Shown piece after piece: positions 1 through 4,921 of a DNA stretch of 5,720 nt (position 1 is its first letter; the number at the start of each line of letters is the position of its first letter). The notes under the pieces are model-generated. The model searched no databases. It was not told the DNA's origin and was given only the letters and a program-made list of their open reading frames with translations. The stretch spans positions 1 through 5,720 of the forward strand of contig JAENXH010000097.1 in the NCBI GenBank assembly GCA_016649585.1, in the 5' to 3' direction. The stretch is from Methanosarcinales archaeon (GTDB lineage: Archaea > Halobacteriota > Syntropharchaeia > Alkanophagales > Methanospirareceae). A program made the position numbers and the translations under genes.

Positions 1-1173
1 TTTCAAACCAGTATGTAGGAAAGTTCCTATCGAAGCACCCTCCAATAAAAGCCATATGATTGGCAGGTGTGACAACGCAGCACCTTCTATTATCATTGTC
101 TTGCTCACGAAACCATTGAATAAGGGGAAACCAGAAATAGAGAAAGCACCGATCATATAGAGCCAGAAGGTGAGCGGCATATATTTATAGAGACCACCAA
201 GCTCAGTGAATTTGCTTCTACCTGTTACTTCTATTATAGCACCCGCACCCATAAAGAGCAGAGCCTTGTAAAGGATATGACAGAATGCGTGAGCAGATGC
301 ACCATTTAACGCCATCGCAGTTCCTATTCCCACCCCGCACACCATATATCCCACCTGGGAGATTATATGGTATGCGAGAAGTCTTCTTATATCGTTCTCA
401 AGCACTGCGAAGACAACCCCGTACACCGCCATTATTGCTCCCAACCATATCAGAATCTCTACGCCCGGGAAACCCCTTATCAAGACGTATACCGCACTTT
501 TTGTCGTGAATGCAGTTAAAAACACAGCGCCAGTAATTGTGGCTTCGGGATATGCATCAGCCAACCAGGCATGGAGTGGTGGAACGGCAGCATTTATAAG
601 AAAACCAGTCAGTATGAAGTAAGAACCGAGATCATTCAAACCTATGACATTGAAAGCAATCGAACCGGTAGCTTGGACATGCATAATAATGCCTCCTAAT
701 AAACATGTACCACCGAGGATATGCACCATTATATATCGTAACCCAGCTTCAAAAGCAGCCTTCGTTCCCCGGTATCCGATAAGAAGCATTGAAGATATGG
801 CCATTATCTCCCAAAATATGCTTAAAGTGAAAAGGTCGCCGGCAAAGACGACGCCGAGAGTGCTTCCGACATATAAGAATGCCGCTACATGCTCTCCGCT
901 TCTTTCAACGTGAAGTGCATAAATCGTCATTAAGAAGGACGCGATAACGAATATATATGCAAAAACCAGACTCAGCTTATCTACTCGACCAAAAACAAGT
1001 GCGTATTCCAAAAATGGAATGCGCCAGAATACCCCGGTAGACATATACTGAAGGTTTATGAAGGCTAATACCGGTAAGAGAAGCATATATGCCTTTTGCC
1101 ATTTACCTTTCAAGAAAGGTATCAGAAGTGCACCAAAGATGTATATCAATCCCGGGTGCAGCCACTCAATCAT
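1..1173 (-). CDS. MrpD/NuoM-like proton-translocating antiporter subunit (3' end outside window)
   Basis: This is a polytopic inner-membrane protein of the proton-translocating antiporter family (MrpD of Na+/H+ antiporters, NuoM/NuoN of complex I, MbhH of hydrogenases). The first 391 residues are visible and the frame is still open at base 1. Family hallmarks in order: Glu122 in FWEIMA (TM5 glutamate); AAVPPLHAWLADAYPEA (195-211); Lys225 in TTKSAVYVLIR (TM8 lysine); NDIRRLLAYHIISQVGY (260-276); HILYKALLFMGAG (299-311); GFPLFNGFVSK (348-358). The usual TM7 lysine, seven residues before the His of PLHAW, is Asn194. The ATG at 1173 has a Shine-Dalgarno sequence (GGTGGTGA, 1181-1188) seven bases upstream and an in-frame stop just beyond. 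Only 24 bp separate it from the 79-residue gene upstream, so they are probably co-transcribed. Family membership is clear; whether it serves an Mrp antiporter, a hydrogenase or a dehydrogenase is not decidable here. Confidence 0.93.
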   Translation of the reverse strand, partial: MIEWLHPGLIYIFGALLIPFLKGKWQKAYMLLLPVLAFINLQYMSTGVFWRIPFLEYALVFGRVDKLSLVFAYIFVIASFLMTIYALHVERSGEHVAAFLYVGSTLGVVFAGDLFTLSIFWEIMAISSMLLIGYRGTKAAFEAGLRYIMVHILGGTCLLGGIIMHVQATGSIAFNVIGLNDLGSYFILTGFLINAAVPPLHAWLADAYPEATITGAVFLTAFTTKSAVYVLIRGFPGVEILIWLGAIMAVYGVVFAVLENDIRRLLAYHIISQVGYMVCGVGIGTAMALNGASAHAFCHILYKALLFMGAGAIIEVTGRSKFTELGGLYKYMPLTFWLYMIGAFSISGFPLFNGFVSKTMIIEGAALSHLPIIWLLLEGASIGTFLHTGLK

Positions 1174-1197
1174 TATTTGCTCACCACCTGCAACTCA

Positions 1198-1437
1198 CTA
1201 ATGCTTCTCATAATAATCCTCCTCCTTCTGAAGCCAATGATGCCCCAACGCTTTTGACACGACGATAATCAAAATACATCCGATAAATCCGTATACTGCA
1301 CTAAATCCCGGGATTTCCTGCCATACGAAGATAGCATGAAAGTGGGGTGACAATTGATAGAGCACTCCCACTACTATACTCACCAAAAGGCAGACATACA
1401 GCATCCAAAACAAGTGTTTCATTTCTATTTTTCCCAT
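1198..1437 (-). CDS. Small two-helix membrane protein of the antiporter module
   Basis: This is a 79-residue hydrophobic protein with two predicted membrane helices (about 8-28 and 46-64). They are joined by a loop containing QEIPGFSAVYGFIG (40-53). The tail is charged and ends in LQKEEDYYEKH. From memory, small proteins with this IPGFSAxYGFIG...EDYY pattern lie directly beside MrpD-type genes in anaerobes, including sulfate reducers. I cannot confirm this here and know no assigned biochemical role. It is probably an accessory or assembly subunit of the same membrane complex. The ATG at 1437 has AGAGGA (1445-1450) seven bases upstream, which favours it over the in-frame ATG five codons later. 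It ends 24 bp before the large antiporter subunit downstream. A frame overlapping on the same strand (1301-1507) lacks membrane or family features and is discounted. Confidence 0.82.
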   Translation of the reverse strand: MGKIEMKHLFWMLYVCLLVSIVVGVLYQLSPHFHAIFVWQEIPGFSAVYGFIGCILIIVVSKALGHHWLQKEEDYYEKH

Positions 1438-1466
1438 CTTTCAATCCTCTTCTATTTTTGCCAAAA

Positions 1467-1484
1467 GTATCCCTAACGGGATAC
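1467..1484 (-). other. Perfect hairpin (7-bp stem, 4-nt loop) between two small membrane-protein genes
   Basis: On the coding strand the sequence reads GTATCCC-GTTA-GGGATAC followed by TTTTGG, inside the 88-bp gap between the 90-residue and 79-residue genes. The perfect GC-containing stem followed by four U residues resembles a weak intrinsic terminator, but the U run is short. It could instead be an attenuator or an mRNA processing or stabilising element that sets different expression levels for the genes on each side. A shorter GCGT/ACGC hairpin lies just upstream in the same gap. The inverted repeat is certain; the function is inference. Confidence 0.5.
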
Positions 1485-1525
1485 CCGGTTGCAAGCGTTT
1501 TTTTCACGCCATCTCAGTCCCAAAT

Positions 1526-1798
1526 TCAAAGGACTATCACTGCCGCCATCAGGTACGCTGCAACACAAAAAACTGCGAAAGCAGTTGCAAAAAGCACCGC
1601 GGTTCCCTTCGCCAGATTGTGGGCGTCTGGGCGTGTTTTCTCAAGCTCCTCTAAATCCCGCTCATATTTCAGGTATACGGGATTGAAACACCTGAGCAAC
1701 TTCGCACCCGTCAAATCCAGCATCGCTCTTGTTGCAAGCACAGGATCCGCACTGAATCCTCTCCATACACCAACGCCCTTATTCCCCTTTTTTACCAT
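1526..1798 (-). CDS. Small membrane protein with cytoplasmic N-domain and one C-terminal helix
   Basis: This is a 90-residue protein I do not recognise. Residues 1-64 are soluble and rich in charge. They include VWRGFSADPVLATRAML (11-27) and an acidic/basic stretch, YLKYERDLEELEKTRPDAHN (42-61). Residues 66-89 form one strongly hydrophobic helix that runs to the C-terminus. The ATG at 1798 follows a GGGGG Shine-Dalgarno-like run (1807-1811) by eight bases. An upstream in-frame start is ruled out by the TAG immediately before it. It is the first gene after the promoter at 1881-1898 and is followed by the 79-residue and MrpD-like genes, so it probably opens that operon. A tail-anchored accessory subunit of the antiporter-type complex is the best guess, from context only. 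A longer frame on the opposite strand (1347-1922) is low-complexity and not credible. Confidence 0.75.
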   Translation of the reverse strand: MVKKGNKGVGVWRGFSADPVLATRAMLDLTGAKLLRCFNPVYLKYERDLEELEKTRPDAHNLAKGTAVLFATAFAVFCVAAYLMAAVIVL

Positions 1799-1824
1799 CT
1801 ACATTTCCCCCTTTTTATCCATAT

Positions 1825-1856
1825 ATATGTGCACCTACATATGTGCGTATATATGT
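1825..1856. repeat. Iterated ATATGTGC / ATATATGT elements in the leader of the small-protein/MrpD operon
   Basis: On the plus strand the core ATATGTGC occurs at 1825-1832 and again at 1839-1846, and a related ATATATGT follows at 1849-1856, giving spacings of 14 and about 10 bp. The same tract contains the palindrome ACATATGT (1837-1844) and the inverted pair ATATGT-N6-ACATAT (1825-1842). It lies between the predicted TATA box and the start codon of the 90-residue gene. Repeated half-sites with near helical spacing suggest an operator for a dimeric winged-helix protein, possibly the one encoded just upstream. AT-rich sequence can produce such patterns by chance. Confidence 0.4.
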
Positions 1857-1880
1857 AATAAAAAGCTTTTCGGTTTTTAC

Positions 1881-1898
1881 ATTTATATATACTTTTCG
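1881..1898 (-). promoter_or_regulatory. Archaeal BRE/TATA promoter for the 90-aa / 79-aa / MrpD-like operon
   Basis: Read on the minus strand this is CGAAAAGTATATATAAAT: a purine-rich BRE-like segment (1892-1898) directly upstream of an excellent archaeal TATA box (TATATATAA). The usual archaeal spacing puts the transcription start near 1858-1862. That gives a leader of about 60 nt before the ATG at 1798. It is the only strong promoter-like element in the 218-bp space between the regulator genes and the small membrane-protein genes. It suggests the downstream antiporter genes can be expressed separately from the kinase-receiver-regulator genes. Confidence 0.6.
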
Positions 1899-1902
1899 AC
1901 TT

Positions 1903-1962
1903 CGTTCTCCGCAAAAAGCTAATTGGGCATAGTCAGATTAACCGCAGAGTTCACGGAGAACG
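1903..1962. repeat. 9-bp inverted repeat flanking the upstream side of the promoter
   Basis: CGTTCTCCG at 1903-1911 and its exact complement CGGAGAACG at 1954-1962 are separated by 42 bp. One arm abuts the predicted BRE and the other lies inside the 9-bp tandem repeat at 1943-1969. A transcript of the regulator operon reading through here could fold on it, possibly as a 3' end structure. DNA-level looping by a bound protein is another possibility. The repeat is certain; the role is unknown. Confidence 0.35.
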
Positions 1963-1969
1963 CAGAGGA
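1943..1969. repeat. Three 9-bp units of the CGCAGAGNN type
   Basis: Three consecutive 9-mers read CGCAGAGTT, CACGGAGAA and CGCAGAGGA. They share the pattern CRCRGAGNN and form a 27-bp degenerate tandem array. From memory, similar runs of ACCGCAGAG-type units occur as dispersed intergenic repeats in many unrelated bacteria and archaea, and their function is not established. Here the array lies just downstream of the winged-helix gene and upstream of the next promoter. It could be a transferable repeat element, a protein-binding site or part of a transcript end. Confidence 0.5.
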
Positions 1970-2016
1970 TGTAGGTTTGGCTAACGAGCTGAACCGCTAA
2001 TAAACTAAACCTCTAA

Positions 2017-2322
2017 TTAAACCAACTTCAGGCTCTCTATCAAGTCCTTCCCTCGTTCTGATAGGCGATAGTATGCTATGTTCTCCCGCTCTATCTTATC
2101 CACGAGCCCCATCTTAAGAAGTGAATTCGATTCATCGAATCTGCTGCCCATCCCCCGTAATCCACCGAGGATATTCGTGGGGTCCACCCCGATGTTCCTT
2201 GACATCTCCGCGGGATACGATGCCCTCGGATAGATTTTATATAGATACATCACGATCTCTGTTCTCACCCTGCTTCTTCTGAGCGAGCGCAATATTTCCT
2301 CAACCCTTCCTTCTTCTACCAT
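2017..2322 (-). CDS. Archaeal winged-helix DNA-binding regulator
   Basis: This is a 101-residue soluble protein made almost entirely of one winged helix-turn-helix domain. Helix 1 is about 18-30 (RVRTEIVMYLYKIYP). Helix 2 is 35-43. The recognition helix is about 47-57 (DPTNILGGLRG), followed by a GMGSRFDESNSLLKMGLVDK segment. The wing is about 74-88, ending in YYRLSERGKDLIESL. The layout and the motif YPRASYPAEMSRNIGVDPTN match a group of small archaeal transcriptional regulators. There is no receiver domain and no evident ligand or metal site. The ATG at 2322 lies 6 bp after the stop of the receiver gene, with an AAGGAT Shine-Dalgarno-like site inside the end of that gene. It is therefore the last gene of a kinase-receiver-regulator set and is probably its DNA-binding output, though direct contact with the receiver is inference. 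Likely targets are its own operon or the promoter at 1881-1898. Confidence 0.88.
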   Translation of the reverse strand: MVEEGRVEEILRSLRRSRVRTEIVMYLYKIYPRASYPAEMSRNIGVDPTNILGGLRGMGSRFDESNSLLKMGLVDKIERENIAYYRLSERGKDLIESLKLV

Positions 2323-2328
2323 TCTGGC

Positions 2329-2706
2329 TTAATCCTTACCAAACATCTCTTCAAGCACATCCAGGAGGTTATTTATTGTGAAAGGTTTCCAGAGGTATCC
2401 ATCAGCTCCCGCGTCCATCGCCATAGTCCTGTTCTCAGGCGTGTCCATTGCGGTGATGACGAGTATCAAGGCATTTGGATCTTCCTGTTTTATCTTTCGG
2501 ATCGCTTGAATGCCATCCATTTCCTCCATCACCAGGTCCATGGTAACCAGGTCTGGCTTCAATTCTCTATATTTCTCTATCGCTTCCTTACCATTAATAG
2601 CGAAGCCCACCACCTCATATCTATCCTGTGCGTGGTTCAACATCTCAATTATCATTTCTCGCATATAAGGCGCATCTTCTACAATCAATATCCTATTCTT
2701 CCGCAT
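2329..2706 (-). CDS. CheY-like receiver-only response regulator
   Basis: This is a single receiver domain of 125 residues with no output domain. All phosphotransfer residues are present: acidic pocket Glu10-Asp11 (ILIVEDAPYMREMI), phosphoacceptor Asp57 (LVTMDLVMEEMDG), Thr85 (VITAMD) and Lys107 followed by Pro (LWKPF). It should accept phosphate from the kinase encoded 15 bp upstream and pass the signal on by protein contact. It lacks any DNA-binding or enzymatic domain, and a winged-helix gene starts 6 bp downstream. The two probably work as a split regulator. A CheY-type role on a motor is less likely, since no chemotaxis genes are in view. The ATG at 2706 is fixed by a very strong Shine-Dalgarno sequence three bases upstream. 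Confidence 0.95.
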   Translation of the reverse strand: MRKNRILIVEDAPYMREMIIEMLNHAQDRYEVVGFAINGKEAIEKYRELKPDLVTMDLVMEEMDGIQAIRKIKQEDPNALILVITAMDTPENRTMAMDAGADGYLWKPFTINNLLDVLEEMFGKD

Positions 2707-2709
2707 TTT

Positions 2710-2721
2710 ATCCCCTCCCCC
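2710..2721 (-). promoter_or_regulatory. Strong Shine-Dalgarno site of the receiver gene
   Basis: GGGGGAGGGGAT on the minus strand fills the 15-bp gap between the kinase stop codon and the receiver ATG. It is the strongest ribosome-binding site in the window. The kinase start has no comparable site, so the receiver is probably made in excess over its kinase, as is usual for two-component pairs. Confidence 0.7.
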
Positions 2722-4584
2722 TTATTTTCCCGTTTTTGGCAGTGTGAAAAAGAATTTCGAGCCCTTTCCATGCTCGCTCGTAGCCCATATTCGGCCACCA
2801 TGCAACTTTACATATTCCCTTATGATGGATAAGCCCAGACCAAGACTCTCTGACTTCCTGGTCAAAGATGTATTGACCATATAAAAACGCTCAAAAATCT
2901 TTGGCAAATGCTTCTCCGGAATTCCTATCCCTGTATCCGAGACACAAACACGTATATCCCCCCCTCTATCCACAGCCATGATGTTTATTCTCCCCCCTTC
3001 ATATGTATATTTGATTGCATTTGATATCAAATTAGTGAATATAGCAGTTATCTTCTGCTTATCGCCTCGAACTTCTATTCCCTCCGGGACATGCGTGGTG
3101 ATCGTTTGTTCTTTATCGTTCCACAGAGGTTTAAAACTCTTAACCACTTCATTTACGATTTCCGGTATTGGCACGTCTTCCATAGTCATCTCCATCTCTC
3201 CGCCATCAATACGTGCGAGTTCGAGCATTCGATTTATCTGCGCCCTAAGTTGCTCCGCATACTTCTCTATATTAGAAACATAATCCCTCTGTTTATCACC
3301 GAGTTCATCACACTTCAACAGACTGGCATAGCCTACGATTGGAGTAAGAGGGGACCGAAGCTCATGGTAAGCCGCATTGAGGAAGTTCTTCTTCATATCG
3401 TCCAGTTCTTTGAGTTCTTCACATATTGCACATAATTCTTCCTCTCTTTTTAGCTTCGTGAGGTCCGTTATGGAAGCAACTTTAATTTTTCCACCTGGAA
3501 TAGGCTCTATGCAAACTCTTACATCCTTGGTGTTCCCCTCGCGGTCAACGAACTTGAATCCGAAGCATGGTAGCTCTTCTTTTTTCCAGTTGTGGTGATA
3601 TTCTATTACTCTTTTCAAATCTTCTAGTGCAACAAATTCAGTCCACTTCTTCCCCACCGCTTCTTCCCTCGAATACCCGCTCAAGGTCTCAAATTCTTTA
3701 TTAACTGAGGTTATCGTTTCGTCCTCCTCAATGAGACACAAAGGTGTGCGAACGTGCTCGAAGATCGTCCTGCTTTGCTCCTCCGCATTCTTCCGCTCGG
3801 TGAGGTCTTGCAAGGTTTCTATCGCTCCAACGACATCCCCATTAGACCCCCTTAATGGTGCTGCGGTGAATAGGAGCCATTTGCCTTCTTCGCCAAGCGT
3901 GGGAAAGAAATCTAAAGCTTCGTAAGCGCCTTCGATCAAAGATGATTTTTTGTATTTATCCCCATATCTTGCTTTAATTTCACTCTCCTGCGCTTTATCT
4001 ACGATTAAATCAGCCATAACCGGTCTCTTCTCCAGATAAAATGGTAGCCATTGCTTGTCTGTCCCAACTGCTTCCTCTCTCTTTAATTCTGTTAAGGATT
4101 CGACAGCGGTGTTCCAGTGAGTGATTTTATGCTCGCTATTGATTGCAAATGCGGGAATGTTCACGCCATCAACAATTTTTGCAAGTTTCTCCTCCGCCTC
4201 CTTGCGATGAGTAACGTCTCTGATATCGCCAATTACTCGTGTCACTTCTCCGTGCTCATCAAAGACCGGAATCCATTCGATGTCAAAATATATGTTCGTG
4301 CCATTAGAGGGAGATAAAGACCACTCGGTGCGAGCGGCTTCCCCCTTCTCAAAAACAGAAGAAACGGGACAACCTTCACAAACCTCTTCCGATCCCCACA
4401 AACCCTCATAACATCTTTTCCCGATTACTTCTTCCCTCTCTATGTGAGTTCTAAATTTATTTAAACATCCCTTGCTCAAATCTAATATTCTAAAATCCCG
4501 GTCAATCACGAAAACCGTTTCTTCGATGATATCCAGTATTTTCAGGAAGTAATCCCTTTCCTTTTCTTTGCCTCTTTCGCTCAT
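2722..4584 (-). CDS. Soluble sensor histidine kinase with three PAS domains
   Basis: This is a 620-residue protein with no membrane helix, so it senses inside the cell. PAS1 spans about 14-130 and carries Cys58, Cys69 and Cys72 (RCYEG...EVCEGCPV), a possible metal or redox site. PAS2 is about 134-266 and ends in GAIETLQDLTERK. PAS3 is about 272-380. A linker with CAIC (385-388) leads to the dimerisation helix with phosphoacceptor His407 (HELRSPLTP). The HATPase_c domain has an N box with Asn522 (NLISNAIKYT), G1 DTGIGIP (550-556), an F box FERFY and G2 GLGLS (582-586). All catalytic motifs are intact. It should autophosphorylate and donate phosphate to the receiver gene, 15 bp downstream. I chose the ATG at 4584. 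A TTG at 4656 would add 24 residues lacking domain features, and neither start has a convincing Shine-Dalgarno site. The ligand is unknown. Confidence 0.94.
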   Translation of the reverse strand: MSERGKEKERDYFLKILDIIEETVFVIDRDFRILDLSKGCLNKFRTHIEREEVIGKRCYEGLWGSEEVCEGCPVSSVFEKGEAARTEWSLSPSNGTNIYFDIEWIPVFDEHGEVTRVIGDIRDVTHRKEAEEKLAKIVDGVNIPAFAINSEHKITHWNTAVESLTELKREEAVGTDKQWLPFYLEKRPVMADLIVDKAQESEIKARYGDKYKKSSLIEGAYEALDFFPTLGEEGKWLLFTAAPLRGSNGDVVGAIETLQDLTERKNAEEQSRTIFEHVRTPLCLIEEDETITSVNKEFETLSGYSREEAVGKKWTEFVALEDLKRVIEYHHNWKKEELPCFGFKFVDREGNTKDVRVCIEPIPGGKIKVASITDLTKLKREEELCAICEELKELDDMKKNFLNAAYHELRSPLTPIVGYASLLKCDELGDKQRDYVSNIEKYAEQLRAQINRMLELARIDGGEMEMTMEDVPIPEIVNEVVKSFKPLWNDKEQTITTHVPEGIEVRGDKQKITAIFTNLISNAIKYTYEGGRINIMAVDRGGDIRVCVSDTGIGIPEKHLPKIFERFYMVNTSLTRKSESLGLGLSIIREYVKLHGGRIWATSEHGKGSKFFFTLPKTGK

Positions 4585-4669
4585 TTTCGTCTTCTTCGTT
4601 CCTGCTTTCTGTGGAAAGGCGGAAATCCCTTTTGTCCGCAGAATGAGTGGTCGCAACGTTTGATGTTAT

Positions 4670-4849
4670 TTATGATATAGCTACTAAAACCATAAATGCA
4701 AAAAATGCTATGGAGGCCAGCAGAAGGATCCATGCAATTGTTTCCCGTGCTATTCCTTTCCGGGTTTTCATATCGGCCTCGGTAAAAGGCTTGACCAGCT
4801 CCTCCTCGCTATCCGACATAAAGAACCATTTTATAAACAACTTCCGCAT
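4670..4849 (-). CDS. 59-residue one-helix membrane protein
   Basis: This short gene sits between the upstream antiporter subunit and the kinase. The N-terminal half (1-36) is charged and contains MSDSEEELVKPFTEADMKTR (11-30). Residues 37-58 form one hydrophobic helix beginning AWILLLASIAFF, and the protein ends within it, as in the 90-residue protein at 1526-1798. The start at 4849 is well supported by GGAAGTGAT (4853-4861), close to the ideal archaeal ribosome-binding site, with three bases of spacing. An ATG ten codons later has no such site. It lies 72 bp after the antiporter subunit and 85 bp before the kinase ATG. I do not recognise a family. Its size, topology and position suggest an accessory subunit of the antiporter-type complex. 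A membrane signal relay to the kinase is a less likely alternative. An overlapping opposite-strand frame (4647-4910) has no ribosome-binding site or protein-like character. Confidence 0.75.
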   Translation of the reverse strand: MRKLFIKWFFMSDSEEELVKPFTEADMKTRKGIARETIAWILLLASIAFFAFMVLVAIS

Positions 4850-4852
4850 TTT

Positions 4853-4861
4853 ATCACTTCC
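4853..4861 (-). promoter_or_regulatory. Shine-Dalgarno site that fixes the start of the 59-aa gene
   Basis: GGAAGTGAT on the minus strand differs by one base from the GGAGGTGAT complement of archaeal 16S rRNA. It precedes the ATG by AAA. It is the main evidence that this very short frame is translated. Confidence 0.65.
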
Positions 4862-4875
4862 TTCCTTACTTACTA

Positions 4876-4892
4876 CAATATTTATCTCTTTT
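4876..4892 (-). promoter_or_regulatory. Possible BRE/TATA promoter upstream of the 59-aa gene
   Basis: On the minus strand AAAAGAG (4886-4892) precedes ATAAATATTG (4876-4885), an acceptable but not strong BRE/TATA pair. Normal spacing would place the start near 4853, leaving almost no leader and cutting into the Shine-Dalgarno site. That weakens the call. If real, it would let the 59-residue gene and the kinase set be transcribed separately from the antiporter subunit upstream. Confidence 0.3.
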
Positions 4893-4903
4893 GCTACACG
4901 AGC

Positions 4904-4916
4904 TAACTAATAGTTA
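4904..4916. repeat. Perfect 13-bp palindrome between the antiporter subunit and the 59-aa gene
   Basis: TAACTA-A-TAGTTA is a perfect dyad with 6-bp arms and a one-base centre. It begins 5 bp past the stop codon of the upstream antiporter gene and lies about 12 bp upstream of the weak BRE/TATA pair. It has the size of a regulator half-site pair. It is AT-rich and short, so chance is a real alternative, and it has no U tract to act as a terminator. Confidence 0.35.
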
Positions 4917-4921
4917 CGCAT

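Noticed and set aside
644..913. Plus-strand frame of 89 codons opposite the first antiporter gene
   Set aside because: It is antisense to highly conserved antiporter motifs and has no motif of its own.
1301..1507. Minus-strand frame of 68 codons overlapping the 79-residue gene
   Set aside because: It would overlap the membrane-protein gene in another frame for most of its length and cover the hairpin. It has no membrane segment or recognisable motif.
1347..1922. Long plus-strand frame (191 codons) opposite the small membrane-protein genes
   Set aside because: Its product is low in complexity, with Ser/Phe-rich and Ile/Tyr-repeat stretches from the AT-rich spacer. It has no domain or ribosome-binding site and lies antisense to two better-supported genes.
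1903..1962. Intrinsic terminator for the regulator operon
   Set aside because: The 9-bp arms are 42 bp apart with no U tract after the second arm, so it does not fit a typical terminator. It is kept only as an inverted repeat.
1799..2016. Possible tRNA, small RNA gene or CRISPR in the largest non-coding stretch
   Set aside because: I found no cloverleaf or regularly spaced long repeats. The stretch is explained by a promoter, short AT-rich repeats and a 27-bp tandem array. A small RNA cannot be excluded, but nothing supports one.
4585..4656. N-terminal extension of the kinase from a TTG at 4656
   Set aside because: The extra 24 residues have no domain features and no Shine-Dalgarno site. 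The ATG at 4584 starts just before the first PAS domain. The upstream start cannot be fully excluded because the ATG also lacks a strong site.
4647..4910. Plus-strand frame of 87 codons between the antiporter and kinase genes
   Set aside because: It is antisense to the 59-residue gene, which has a near-ideal ribosome-binding site and a clear membrane helix. The plus-strand product has neither.
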